From Antiquaquibacter metalliresistens (lineage in GTDB: Bacteria > Actinomycetota > Actinomycetes > Actinomycetales > Microbacteriaceae), in contig NZ_JARGEM010000005.1 in NCBI RefSeq assembly GCF_029211225.1, positions 244,431-308,430 on the forward strand: a DNA stretch of 64,000 nucleotides. Direction: 5' to 3'. Position 1 is the first letter of the stretch. The number at the start of each line of letters is the position of its first letter. Positions 53,393 through 62,417 of this stretch are shown here, piece after piece. The notes beneath the pieces are model-generated. The model had not been told where the DNA came from, ran no database searches, and saw only the letters and a list, made by a program, of their open reading frames with translations. A program made the translations under genes and the position numbers.

Positions 53393-54142
53393 TCACCCCA
53401 GACTGATCGTCGAGCGCGGTCCCGTCACGAGGTCGAGCTCCGGCGTCGCCGGGGCCATGGAGGTGACGGGCGCGAAGTCGAGCGCCGCGGAGAGTTCGTA
53501 CTCGCCCGGCGCCAAGGGCGGCAGGTCGGCGCGGAACGCCTCCGCCGCGTCATCCTCGACGGTGCAGCGAACCGGTGTGAAGGATGCCGCGACCTCCAGC
53601 GACTGCCCGGGTTCCAGATCCACCACCGTGCCCGGCGCGTCGACCGCGCCGTTGCTGTGCCAGAGCACGATGCCCTGCTGCGAGAGGGTGACGGCGGGGG
53701 CGCTCGCAATGCTGCCGGTCACCCGCGCGTCGCCGGTGTTCGTCACGCGTACGACGCCGGCCACCGGCTGCCCGGTCGCGGGGGAGACCGCGGGGAACAC
53801 GACCTCCGCCTGCAGCCCGTACACACTCGGCGCGGCCTCGATGAGCGGGCCCTCGCACAGGTTCAGGCGGTCGGCGGGGATGCGCTTGGCGGCCTCGGGA
53901 GCGAGCGCCGTGTCGTTCGCCTCATCCTGCTGCTCCATCATCACGGCCGACTGCTGGGGCGGCGCCAGGGTCTGCACCCCGAGCACGCCGATGCCGACGA
54001 CGGCCAGCGCGCCGATGGATCCGGCGGCGAGCTGCATCGGCAGTCGGCGCCGCCGGCTGCGGCGGATCACCGCGTCGGCGTCGATCGTTCCCGCCGGACG
54101 AGACTCGGCGAACAGCTCGCGCAGGTTGCGTTCATCGACCAT
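53393..54142 (-). CDS. membrane protein cotranscribed with an ECF sigma factor
   Basis: A 249-residue protein with a cytoplasmic N-terminus of about 38 residues (ERNLRELFAESRPAGTIDAD ... RRSRRRR), one membrane helix at about 40-60, and an extracytoplasmic beta-rich domain (VAGVVRVTNTGDARVTGSI, LEPGQSLEVAASFTP). The topology and position after the sigma gene fit an anti-sigma factor, but there is no zinc motif or canonical ASD helix set, so this is inference. Start ATG 54142 overlaps the sigma stop by 11 bp. Confidence 0.72.
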   Translation of the reverse strand: MVDERNLRELFAESRPAGTIDADAVIRRSRRRRLPMQLAAGSIGALAVVGIGVLGVQTLAPPQQSAVMMEQQDEANDTALAPEAAKRIPADRLNLCEGPLIEAAPSVYGLQAEVVFPAVSPATGQPVAGVVRVTNTGDARVTGSIASAPAVTLSQQGIVLWHSNGAVDAPGTVVDLEPGQSLEVAASFTPVRCTVEDDAAEAFRADLPPLAPGEYELSAALDFAPVTSMAPATPELDLVTGPRSTISLG

Positions 54143-54665
54143 GGCCGGCACCCCCGTCGTCGTCGCCCAGCGAGACGCGCAGCTTGCCGAGACCGTCGCT
54201 GAGATAGCGCTTGACCGCGCCGGGACTCAACTCCAGCGTCAGGGCGATGTCGTCCACTTTCAGGTCGTCGTAGTAGCGCAGCACCAGGCAGGCGCGTTCC
54301 CGCGGGCTGAGCTTGGCGAGCTCGCCCATGAGATCGATGCGCGCCTGAACGTCGGCATCCTTGGAGGGCGACTGTTCCGGCACGGCCTCGAGGTGACGGA
54401 TGCGCCGCCAGCGGCTGGTGCGTCGGCCCGTGTCGAGGAAGGTGTTGAGGATGGCCCGGCGCACGTAGGCCTCCGCGCTCGAGATCGTGTAGCCGTTGCG
54501 CAGCCGGCCGAAGGTCTTCACCAGCGCGTCCTGCACCAGGTCCGCGGCATCCTCGTGCCGGCCGGAGACGAATGCCGCGTACCGGGTCAGCGCATCGCCT
54601 CGCTCGGCCACGAGCCGGGTGACCACGTCCTCCCAGCGCGCAGGGGAGTGCTCTGGGGTCGCCAC
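54132..54665 (-). CDS. ECF sigma factor, SigE-like (SigE50 group)
   Basis: A 177-residue sigma factor. Region 2: ALTRYAAFVSGRHEDAADLV and QDALVKTFGR; region 4: LSPRERACLVLRYYDDLKVD and LSPGAVKRYLSDGLGKL. The KRYLSDG element is typical of the actinobacterial SigE/SigM-like group. GTG 54665 is chosen because AGGAG lies 7 nt upstream; ATG 54692 is an alternative. The coupled membrane gene is its probable regulator. Confidence 0.88.
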   Translation of the reverse strand: MATPEHSPARWEDVVTRLVAERGDALTRYAAFVSGRHEDAADLVQDALVKTFGRLRNGYTISSAEAYVRRAILNTFLDTGRRTSRWRRIRHLEAVPEQSPSKDADVQARIDLMGELAKLSPRERACLVLRYYDDLKVDDIALTLELSPGAVKRYLSDGLGKLRVSLGDDDGGAGHGR

Positions 54666-54797
54666 GGCTCGTCTCCTCGTCGTCGACTCCATTCTGGCCG
54701 ACGCCAGGGTGCCGGTTGCGACGGACGCGAGGGTGTCCGCGGGTGCGAAGGTGCTCACACCCTCCAAGACGCCCCACCGGGGCGCAACGTTGGGTCT

Positions 54798-56627
54798 CTA
54801 GCCGAGGTTGGAGCGCAACACCTCGAGCTGCCGCACGATCGGGGCGGGAACCCGACCGCCGAAGCTCGCGAAGAACTCGTCGGTCGCGTCGGCCTCGGCG
54901 TGCCACGACACGGGGTCGATTGCGAACAGCTCCTCGAGCTGGCCGTGCGCGAGGTCGAGACCCTCGAGGTTCAGCTCGCCGTCCTTGGGCAGGTAGCCGA
55001 TCGGGGTGTCCTTGGCGGCGACCTTGCCGTCGACGCGCTCCAGCATCCACTCGATCACCCGGGAGTTCTCGCCGAAGCCGGGCCAGAGGAAGCTCCCGTC
55101 GGCACCCTTGCGGAACCAGTTGACCTGGAAGATCCGCGGCACGGTGCCGGAGGTGCGCAGTTGCTGGCCGATGCTCAGCCAGTGCGACCAGTGGTCGGCC
55201 ATGTTGTATCCGCAGAACGGCATCATGGCGAACGGGTCACGCCGCAGTTCGCCGAGAGTGCCTTCGGCGGCCGCCGTCCGCTCGGACGAGATCGTGGCGC
55301 CCAGGTAGACGCCATGCTCCCAATCCCGTGCCTCCACCACTAGCGGCACGTTGGTCGCGCGGCGACCGCCGAAGATGATGGCGTCGATGACGACGCCCTT
55401 GGGGTCTTCCCAATCGTCCGCGATGCTCGGGCACTGTCGCGCGGCGACGGTGAACCTCGAGTTCGGGTGCGCGGCCGGGGTGCCGGATGCCGGCGTCCAG
55501 GGCTTGCCCTGCCAGTCGGTCAGGCGCGCGGGCGGCGTGTCGGTCAGACCCTCCCACCAGACGTCGCCATCCTCACGGAGTGCGACGTTGGTGAAGATCG
55601 TGTTGCCCCAAATCGTCTCGATCGCGGTGGGGTTGCTCGAGACGCCCGTGCCCGGGGCGACACCGAAGAAGCCCGCCTCGGGGTTGATGGCGCGCAGGCG
55701 ACCGTCGTCGCCGATGCCGAGCCACGCGATGTCGTCGCCGATCGTCTCGACCTTCCAGCCGGGGATGGTCGGCTGCAGCATGGAGAGGTTCGTCTTGCCG
55801 CAGGCGCTCGGGAACGCCGCCGCGACGTGGAACACCCGGCCGCGGGGGTTGGTCACCTTGATGATGAGCATGTGCTCGGCGAGCCAGCCCTCCTCCCGGG
55901 CCATCGTCGAGGCGATGCGCAGCGCGAACGACTTCTTCGCGAGCAGGGCGTTGCCGCCGTAGGCGGAGCCGAACGACCAGATCTCCCGGGTCTCGGGGAA
56001 GTGCGAGATGTACTTGACCTCGTTGCAGGGCCACGCGACATCCTGCTGGCCGGCCGCGAGCGGGGCGCCGACGCTGTGCACGGCCTTGACCCAGCGCGTG
56101 GTGTCCGTGATGAGCGCCAGAGCGTCGGATCCCATGCGCGTCATGATCGACATGCTCGCGACGACGTAGGGCGAGTCGGTGACCTGCACGCCGAGGCGGG
56201 AGAGCGGTCCGCCGAGGGGACCCATGGAGAACGGGATCACGTACATCGTGCGGCCGCGCATGGCTCCCGCGAACAGGGTGTCGAACTCGGCGCGCATCTG
56301 CGTGGGGTCGATCCAGTTGTTCGTGGGGCCGGCATCCGCCTCGTTCTCGGAGCAGATGAAGGTGCGCTCCTCGACGCGTGCCACGTCGTTCGGGTCGCTG
56401 CGGGCGAGGAAGCTGTAGGGGCGGTGCTCGGGGTTCAGGCGGATGAGCGTGCCGGCATCCACCATCTCGCGGGTGAGGGCGTCGTACTCGGCAGGCGAGC
56501 CGTCGCACCAGACGATGGCGTCCGGCGTCGTGAGACGTGCGACCTCGTGCACCCACTCCACGACGCTGCGCGGAGCGCCCTCGGGAGCGGTGTCGGTGGT
56601 GTTCGGTGCCATCTCTGCGATGCTCAT
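54798..56627 (-). CDS. pckG: phosphoenolpyruvate carboxykinase (GTP)
   Basis: A 609-residue gluconeogenic enzyme converting oxaloacetate and GTP to PEP. The P-loop [14 protein letters not shown] begins at residue 271, with PEP/OAA-binding [12 protein letters not shown] and [13 protein letters not shown], and GDDIAWL metal region. Length equals the GTP-dependent class. It faces a ScfR/RamB-like regulator, in line with control by carbon source. The region between holds two palindromic motifs. Confidence 0.96.
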   Translation of the reverse strand: MSIAEMAPNTTDTAPEGAPRSVVEWVHEVARLTTPDAIVWCDGSPAEYDALTREMVDAGTLIRLNPEHRPYSFLARSDPNDVARVEERTFICSENEADAGPTNNWIDPTQMRAEFDTLFAGAMRGRTMYVIPFSMGPLGGPLSRLGVQVTDSPYVVASMSIMTRMGSDALALITDTTRWVKAVHSVGAPLAAGQQDVAWPCNEVKYISHFPETREIWSFGSAYGGNALLAKKSFALRIASTMAREEGWLAEHMLIIKVTNPRGRVFHVAAAFPSACGKTNLSMLQPTIPGWKVETIGDDIAWLGIGDDGRLRAINPEAGFFGVAPGTGVSSNPTAIETIWGNTIFTNVALREDGDVWWEGLTDTPPARLTDWQGKPWTPASGTPAAHPNSRFTVAARQCPSIADDWEDPKGVVIDAIIFGGRRATNVPLVVEARDWEHGVYLGATISSERTAAAEGTLGELRRDPFAMMPFCGYNMADHWSHWLSIGQQLRTSGTVPRIFQVNWFRKGADGSFLWPGFGENSRVIEWMLERVDGKVAAKDTPIGYLPKDGELNLEGLDLAHGQLEELFAIDPVSWHAEADATDEFFASFGGRVPAPIVRQLEVLRSNLG

Positions 56628-56712
56628 GCCTGTCTCACTTCGTCTTGACGCAAATCATCTTGTTCTTCCACTATCGGTGCCCACAATCGGTTGTGCTCGC
56701 CGATACGTGGTG

Positions 56713-56730
56713 AAAGATGGCGGAATCTTT
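56713..56730. promoter_or_regulatory. palindrome in the ScfR-like gene promoter
   Basis: AAAGAT-GGCGGA-ATCTTT (7-bp arms if flanking G and C are added) sits 3 bp before the TATCCT -10 of the divergent regulator gene and covers its -35 position. It resembles AT-rich operators of RamB-type regulators and suggests autoregulation, with possible action on pckG. Confidence 0.55.
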
Positions 56731-56745
56731 CGCTATCCTGATGCT

Positions 56746-58182
56746 GTGAACGATCTTGTGACCCTCGGCCAGCGCATCCGGCACTTCCGCACGAGCGCGG
56801 GGATGACCCTCGACCAGCTCGGCGAGCGAGTCGGCATCGCCGGGAGCCAGCTCTCGCTCATGGAGAACGGACGCCGCGAACCGCGGCTCACCCTGCTCTC
56901 CGGCATCGCGACCGCCGTCGGGGTGCAGCTCTCCGACCTGCTGGACGAGGCGCCGCCGAGCAAGCGCGCCGCCCTCGAGATCGAGCTGGACCGGGCCCAG
57001 CGCAGCAGCGTGTACGCCTCGCTCGGACTGCCCGCGATCCGCCCGGCGAAGGGCACGAGCGACGAGACGCTCGAGGCGCTGGTCGGCCTGCATCGCGAAC
57101 TGGCGCGTCGTGCCCGGGAGGCCATCGCCACCCCCGAGGAGGCGCGACGGGCCAACACGGAGCTGCGACAGCGCATGCGCACGGTCGACAACTACCTGCC
57201 CGAGATCGACGCGATCGCGGAGAAGCTCATCGGCGACATCGGGCACACCACCGGCGCCCTGACCCACCGTTCGGTGAGCCGGCTGGCGGAGAAGCTCGGC
57301 TTCGAGCTCGTGCACGTGCCGGACCTGCCCCACTCCGCGAGGTCGGTGACCGACCTCGCCAACGGACGCATCTACCTGCCGCCGGCATCCATTCCCGGTG
57401 GGCACGGGCTGCGGGGCATGGCGCTGCAGGCGATGGCGCACCGCGTGCTCGGGCATGAACAACCGGCCACCTACGCGGACTTCCTGCAGCAGCGGCTGGA
57501 GATCAACTATTTCGCGGCCGCCGTGCTGATGCCGCAGCGGCAGTCCGTGGAGTTCCTGCAGCAGGCGAAGGCCGACCGCAACATCGCCGTCGAGGACTTT
57601 CGGGATGCCTTCGGCGTCACCCACGAGGCCGCCGCCTTGCGCTTCACCAACCTCGCGACCGTGCATCTCGACCTCGAGGTGCACTTCCTGCGGGTCAGCG
57701 ACGACGGGGCGGTCGCGAAGGCGTACGAGAACGACGGCCTGCGGCTGCCGGTGGATGTGACGGGATCGACGGAGGGACAGTTCGTGTGCCGCAAGTGGAG
57801 TGCGCGCACCGCGTTCACCCGCACCAACCGCACGACGGAGTTCTACCAGTACACGGACACGCCCGAGGGCACGTTCTTCGACTCGACGCAGACGGGCACC
57901 ACCGCCAACGAGGAGTTCTCCATCACGATCGGCGTGCCGTTCGCGCACTCGAAGTGGTTCCGGGGACGCGAGACCACCAACCGCATGTCATCGACGTGCC
58001 CCGACGAGGCCTGCTGCCGGCTGCCGGAGCCCGGGCTCAGCGAGCGGTGGTCGGGCAAGGCCTGGTCGAGCGCCAAGCTGCACGCGCACATCCTGTCGCC
58101 GCTGCCCTCCGGCACGTTCCCCGGGGTCGACGACCGGGAACTCTACGAGTTCCTCGAGGCGCACAGCGCCTCGGTCGACTAG
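56746..58182 (+). CDS. XRE regulator, ScfR/RamB-like (HTH, IrrE-like, DUF2083)
   Basis: A 478-residue regulator. HTH at about 7-62 (GQRIRHFRTSAGMTLDQLGE, RVGIAGSQLSLMENG), a degenerate ImmA/IrrE-like region near 215-260 (LQAMAHRVLGHEQ, without a clean HExxH) and a C-terminal DUF2083 domain with CPDEACCRLPEP. Relatives (RamB, ScfR) control acetate, propionate and gluconeogenic genes. GTG 56746 lies 6 nt after TATCCT, a leaderless start. Confidence 0.9.
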   Translation: MNDLVTLGQRIRHFRTSAGMTLDQLGERVGIAGSQLSLMENGRREPRLTLLSGIATAVGVQLSDLLDEAPPSKRAALEIELDRAQRSSVYASLGLPAIRPAKGTSDETLEALVGLHRELARRAREAIATPEEARRANTELRQRMRTVDNYLPEIDAIAEKLIGDIGHTTGALTHRSVSRLAEKLGFELVHVPDLPHSARSVTDLANGRIYLPPASIPGGHGLRGMALQAMAHRVLGHEQPATYADFLQQRLEINYFAAAVLMPQRQSVEFLQQAKADRNIAVEDFRDAFGVTHEAAALRFTNLATVHLDLEVHFLRVSDDGAVAKAYENDGLRLPVDVTGSTEGQFVCRKWSARTAFTRTNRTTEFYQYTDTPEGTFFDSTQTGTTANEEFSITIGVPFAHSKWFRGRETTNRMSSTCPDEACCRLPEPGLSERWSGKAWSSAKLHAHILSPLPSGTFPGVDDRELYEFLEAHSASVD

Positions 58183-59264
58183 AGGTCTCGTGCCGCGGCC
58201 GCACCGGCCGCGCGAATCCAGCGCTCCGGTTCGGCGAGCGCCGCGTCCACCGATCCGCCGAGTTCGGTGAGGGATGCCGTCCACACGTCGGTCGTCGCCG
58301 TCACCTGACCGGCCACCACGCCCGTCCGCACGCCGTGGGCGGCGGCGCGATCGAGCAGCTGCCCGACCACCTTGCCTCGGGCGGACTGATCGTCGAACCT
58401 GCCCTCGCCGGTGATGAGCACGTCCGCGTGCTCGATCGCCCGGTGGAGCCCGGTGAGCTCGGCGATCCGGTCGGCGCCGGAGACGATCGTGGCGCCCCAC
58501 AGGGCCGCGAAGCCGTACCCCGCCCCACCGGCAGCACCCGCGCCCGGTGCGCTCGGCTCGCCGCCGGCGAGGTGGGCGAAGTGATCCAGCGCGGCGTCCA
58601 GCACCCGTACCTGCTGCGGATCGGCGCCCTTCTGCGGTGCGAAGACGACGGCCGCGCCGTTCGGGCCGGTGAGCGGTGCCGTGACATCGGTCAGCAGCAC
58701 CACGCCGCCGGCAGGCGGCGGCACGAGGTGCGAGCGGTCGATCCGCGCGGCGCGGGCGAGCGCGGCTCCGCCGTCGGACAGCACTTCGCCGGCGGCGTCG
58801 AGCACGCGCAGGCCGAGGGCGGCGAGGGCGCCTGCCGCGGCATCCGTCGACGCGGAACCGCCGAGGCCGATCACGAGGGAGGTCGCGCCGGAGTCGAGTG
58901 CGGCACGGATGACCTCGCCGAGGCCACGGGTGCTCGCCCCGAGCGGGTCGAGCTCGCGCATGAGTGGGAGCCCGCTGCACTGCGCGAGCTCGACGACGGC
59001 GGTGCCGTCGGGCAGTGACAGCCATTCCCCGGGCGTCGGCCGCGCGTCGGGGCCCGTGACATCGCCCACTGAGCGGCGCACCGAACCGGGCACCGCGGTC
59101 TCCATCGCGTCCAGCGTGCCCTCGCCGCCATCGGCCTGGGGGAGCATCGCGAGGTGATCGTGCGGGTGCACCGAGCGCCAGCCCTCGGCGATCGCGGCGG
59201 CGACCTCTGAGGCCGAGAGCGAGCCCTTGAACGAGTCGGGCGCGATCACGATGGAACGGGGCAC
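58179..59264 (-). CDS. glycerate kinase (GckA/GlxK type)
   Basis: A 361-residue kinase of the type I glycerate kinase family: IVIAPDSFKGSLSASEVAAA at the N-terminus, QADGGEGTLDAM, IGLGGSASTDAAAGALAALG, and TGEGRFDDQSARGKVVGQL. It phosphorylates glycerate to 2-phosphoglycerate or 3-phosphoglycerate. GTG 59264 is supported by TACGCT ending 6 nt upstream. The 3' end overlaps the convergent regulator gene by 4 bp. Confidence 0.93.
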   Translation of the reverse strand: MPRSIVIAPDSFKGSLSASEVAAAIAEGWRSVHPHDHLAMLPQADGGEGTLDAMETAVPGSVRRSVGDVTGPDARPTPGEWLSLPDGTAVVELAQCSGLPLMRELDPLGASTRGLGEVIRAALDSGATSLVIGLGGSASTDAAAGALAALGLRVLDAAGEVLSDGGAALARAARIDRSHLVPPPAGGVVLLTDVTAPLTGPNGAAVVFAPQKGADPQQVRVLDAALDHFAHLAGGEPSAPGAGAAGGAGYGFAALWGATIVSGADRIAELTGLHRAIEHADVLITGEGRFDDQSARGKVVGQLLDRAAAHGVRTGVVAGQVTATTDVWTASLTELGGSVDAALAEPERWIRAAGAAAARDL

Positions 59265-59335
59265 TGGGGCAGCGTATCCGCATCCAACTGGCGTGTCGTG
59301 CGCGGTACCGCGCAATGCGTAGTACTGTGCATCCC

Positions 59336-59701
59336 ATGGATACGACGCAACTGCTGAAGGGCGTGCTCGACGTGGCGGTGCTCGCCGCGGTGCAGCACGA
59401 AGACGGCTACGGCTATGACATCGTGCGACGGCTGCGCGGTGCCGGCCTCGGCGACGTGGGGGAGGCATCCGTGTACGGCACGCTGCGGCGCCTCTACGGC
59501 GCGGGCGCGCTCACGAGCTACGTCGTGCCCTCGGACGGCGGCCCGCATCGCAAGTACTACGGCATCAATGAGGAAGGGCGAAAGATGCTCGATGAACAGC
59601 GCGTGAGCTGGACCGCTTTCGCGAACACCATGGCCGACCTGCTCGCCACGGGCACCACCGGGAAACCTGCAGCAGTGAAGACGATTGGAGCGCGCGCATG
59701 A
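59336..59701 (+). CDS. PadR-family regulator
   Basis: A 121-residue PadR protein: LLKGVLDVAVLAAVQHEDGYGYDIVRRL, then EASVYGTLRRLYGAGALTSY and HRKYYGINEEGRKML. It controls, and is coupled (ATGA) to, the next membrane gene, the usual PadR-HAAS module. TACTGT at 59323-59328 ends 7 nt before ATG. Confidence 0.93.
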   Translation: MDTTQLLKGVLDVAVLAAVQHEDGYGYDIVRRLRGAGLGDVGEASVYGTLRRLYGAGALTSYVVPSDGGPHRKYYGINEEGRKMLDEQRVSWTAFANTMADLLATGTTGKPAAVKTIGARA

Positions 59702-60675
59702 ACACCCTCACAGCAGAACCCGAAGCGATCACCCGGTTTGCCGCAGCCGTGCGGGCGGCACTCTCCGATCTGAGCGCCGAGGAGATCGACGAACTCACCG
59801 ACGGCCTCGAAGCCGACCTCATCGAGGCGGCAAGCGAGTCCGGCGTGCAGCACATGGGCGACCCGCGCCAGTACGCCAACGATCTGCGGCAAGCTGCCGG
59901 CTACTCCGCGCGAGCCACACCGCCTCAGGGTGTGAAGGCACGGCTGCGGGCGTTTCCCGACGAGATCCGAGCCGAGTGGCGGGCCATCGTCGAGCGATTC
60001 GGGCTTGGCCGCCTCGTCGACTTCTTCGCCACGCTCCGCCCCGTGTGGTGGGTGTTCCGCGGCTGGGCGCTCTACCTCCTCGTCGCCGGGCTTGTCGGGC
60101 TGTGGAACGCGCTGCCGACGACGGTCATCGGCTGGCTCATCCTGGTCGGCGCGGTCGTGCTGAGCGTGCAGTTCGGGCGCGGTCGCTGGTTGGCGCGGTG
60201 GATGCGGGTGCCACTCGTGCTCGGCAACATCCTGGTGGTCGTCGCGGCGCCGTTTCTCGCCTCGTGGGTCGTCACCGCCACGAACTCGGCCAATTCCCCG
60301 TCCGCGTACGTCGAGGAGTTGCCGTGGCATCCGGGCATCACGATGGACGGGCAGCAGTTGACGAACATCTTCGCCTACGACGAGAACGGGGCGCTGCTCG
60401 AGAATGTCCAGCTGTTCGATCAGGACGGCAACCCGCTCGACCTCGTCGGCAGCGCGGGGCCAGAAGCCATCACCCTCGACGGCATGAGCTACCTTGTGCC
60501 CAATACCGACGTGCCCGGACGGGTGGGGTGGAACGTCTACCCGCTCTCGGTCATCGGTGAAGGCGAGGTCACGAACGAGGGTCTGCCGGCCTCCGACGCC
60601 AACCCGCGCGTGCCGAAGGCACCGTTCACCTCGGTGCGTCCGCTCGCCGCGAGGGACGCCGTCGTGAGCGAATAG
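59698..60675 (+). CDS. HAAS-domain membrane protein (DUF1700-like)
   Basis: A 325-residue partner of the PadR regulator. The cytoplasmic HAAS domain at about 10-70 has RAALSDLSAEEIDELTDGLE and the helical DLIEAASESGV, then four hydrophobic helices between 125 and 205, and an extracytoplasmic C-terminal domain (TMDGQQLTNIFAYDENG ...). HAAS-PadR pairs are often linked to membrane transport or sporulation signalling. Function here is unknown. Confidence 0.82.
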   Translation: MNTLTAEPEAITRFAAAVRAALSDLSAEEIDELTDGLEADLIEAASESGVQHMGDPRQYANDLRQAAGYSARATPPQGVKARLRAFPDEIRAEWRAIVERFGLGRLVDFFATLRPVWWVFRGWALYLLVAGLVGLWNALPTTVIGWLILVGAVVLSVQFGRGRWLARWMRVPLVLGNILVVVAAPFLASWVVTATNSANSPSAYVEELPWHPGITMDGQQLTNIFAYDENGALLENVQLFDQDGNPLDLVGSAGPEAITLDGMSYLVPNTDVPGRVGWNVYPLSVIGEGEVTNEGLPASDANPRVPKAPFTSVRPLAARDAVVSE

Positions 60676-60676
60676 C

Positions 60677-62377
60677 TCAGCGCAGGGATGCCGCGGGCAG
60701 GTCGAACCAGCGCAGGTGCTCGAAGTCGGCGCTGACTAGATCCGCGACGTGTTCCTCGCCGGGCGCCGGGAGCGAAGCGAACAGCGCCTCCGCCTCGCGC
60801 AGGTGCTCCTCGAGCACGGTCTCGGGCGCCCGGTCGTCGTGGCGCGGGTAGCGCAGCACGCCGTCCGCGTCGTAGCCGAGTTGCGCGAGCCGCAGCGGCG
60901 GCTCGGCGGGGCCGCGCTCGTGACGCCACAGGCCGGTCTCGGTGGAGAAGCGGTACTGCGGCAGGAGCTTGGCCCCGTGCTCGGCGATCATCGACACGGC
61001 GCGCACGATGTAGCGGAACACCGCGTCGCTGATGAAGTAGTTGAAGCTCACCCGCACCCAGCCGGGCTTGATGCCCTCGCAGCCTCCGGCGATCTCGCGC
61101 TCGAACTCGTGCGAGCGGTCGAGGTCGATGCCGAGCAGGCGGTGTCCGTAGGGGCCGGCGCACGAGCATCCACCCCTCGACTGGATGCCGAACAGGTCGC
61201 TGAGCATCGCGACGACCGCGTTGTGGTGCAGGTAACGACCGCCTGGCCGCTTCACGACGAACGACACGATCGACAGTCGCGCAGCCTCGGGGTTGCCGAG
61301 GATCTGCAGGTTCGGGTCGGTTTCCCAGACGGCCACCGCGCGGCGCAGGAAGTCCGCTTCGAGCGCGTGGATCGTCGGAACGCCCACCGCGCGCTTGAGG
61401 TCGAAGACGAGGCCCGCGCGAATCGACTCGATGATCGCCGGCGTGCCGGCCTCTTCGCGATGTGCGGGATCGTCGAGGTAGCGGTGCTCGAGCGGATTCA
61501 CGTAGGCGACGGTGCCGCCGCCGACCACGTGCGGCACCGAGTTCGTCAGCAGTGCGCGGCGCACCACGAGCACGCCGGGGGTGCCCGGCCCTCCGACGAA
61601 CTTGTGCGGTGAGAGCACGATGGCGTCGTAACCGAGCCCCATGTCGATGTCGACGTACGGGGCGGCTGCCGCGAAGTCCCAGAACGCGAGCGCGCCATGC
61701 TCGTGCAGCAGCGCGGTGATCGCCGCGGTGTCGGTGAGGATGCCCGTGACGTTGCTCGCGGCGCTGAACGAGCCGATCTTCAGGGCGCGGTCGGCATGCG
61801 CGGTCAGCTGCTCGGCGAGGTGCGCCTGGTCGACGTGCCCGTCGGCATCCTCGTGGATGGTCACGACGTCGGCGATGGACTCGCGCCACGGCAGCTCGTT
61901 GCTGTGGTGCTCATACGGGCCGACGAACACCACCGGGCGCTCGGAGACCGGGATGCTCGCGGAGAACCCGTACCGCCGATCCAGGTCGGCGGGAATGCGA
62001 AGTCCCAGCACTCCGATGAGCTTGTCGATCGCGCCCGTCGAGCCACTGCCGGCGAAGATCACCACCGAGTCCTCGTCCGCGCCGACGGACTCATGGATGA
62101 TGCGGCGGGCATCCTCGCGCAGGCGCGTCGTCTGCAGCCCGTTGCCGCTCGACTCGGTGTGCGTGTTCGCGTAACGGGGGAGCACCTCGTCGCGCACGAA
62201 GTCCTCGATGAAGCCCAGGGAGCGCCCACTGGCGGTGTAGTCGGCGTAGGTCACCCGCCGCGGACCGAACGGGCCGGGCACGACCTGGTCGTCGCCGATC
62301 ACCGACTCGCGGATCCTCGCCAGGATCGGCGGGCTCGGCAGGGCCGGGTCGGGCTCCGGGATCGAGACGGCCACCAT
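60677..62377 (-). CDS. cysteine-desulfurase-like class V aminotransferase
   Basis: A 566-residue PLP enzyme, longer than SufS/CsdA (about 400) by a C-terminal extension. PLP lysine is Lys259 in VLSPHKFVGGPGTPG; HHSNELPWRE and FDFAAAAPYVDIDM-like WDFAAAAP are conserved; a candidate Cys is at 404/406 in RGGCSCAGPYG. No Suf or Isc genes are near, so a dedicated sulfur or selenium role is unclear. TACCCT ends 6 nt before ATG 62377. Confidence 0.85.
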   Translation of the reverse strand: MVAVSIPEPDPALPSPPILARIRESVIGDDQVVPGPFGPRRVTYADYTASGRSLGFIEDFVRDEVLPRYANTHTESSGNGLQTTRLREDARRIIHESVGADEDSVVIFAGSGSTGAIDKLIGVLGLRIPADLDRRYGFSASIPVSERPVVFVGPYEHHSNELPWRESIADVVTIHEDADGHVDQAHLAEQLTAHADRALKIGSFSAASNVTGILTDTAAITALLHEHGALAFWDFAAAAPYVDIDMGLGYDAIVLSPHKFVGGPGTPGVLVVRRALLTNSVPHVVGGGTVAYVNPLEHRYLDDPAHREEAGTPAIIESIRAGLVFDLKRAVGVPTIHALEADFLRRAVAVWETDPNLQILGNPEAARLSIVSFVVKRPGGRYLHHNAVVAMLSDLFGIQSRGGCSCAGPYGHRLLGIDLDRSHEFEREIAGGCEGIKPGWVRVSFNYFISDAVFRYIVRAVSMIAEHGAKLLPQYRFSTETGLWRHERGPAEPPLRLAQLGYDADGVLRYPRHDDRAPETVLEEHLREAEALFASLPAPGEEHVADLVSADFEHLRWFDLPAASLR

Positions 62378-62417
62378 TGAGGAAGGGTACCCCCGCGGGC
62401 CGACGCGGAACAGCGCT

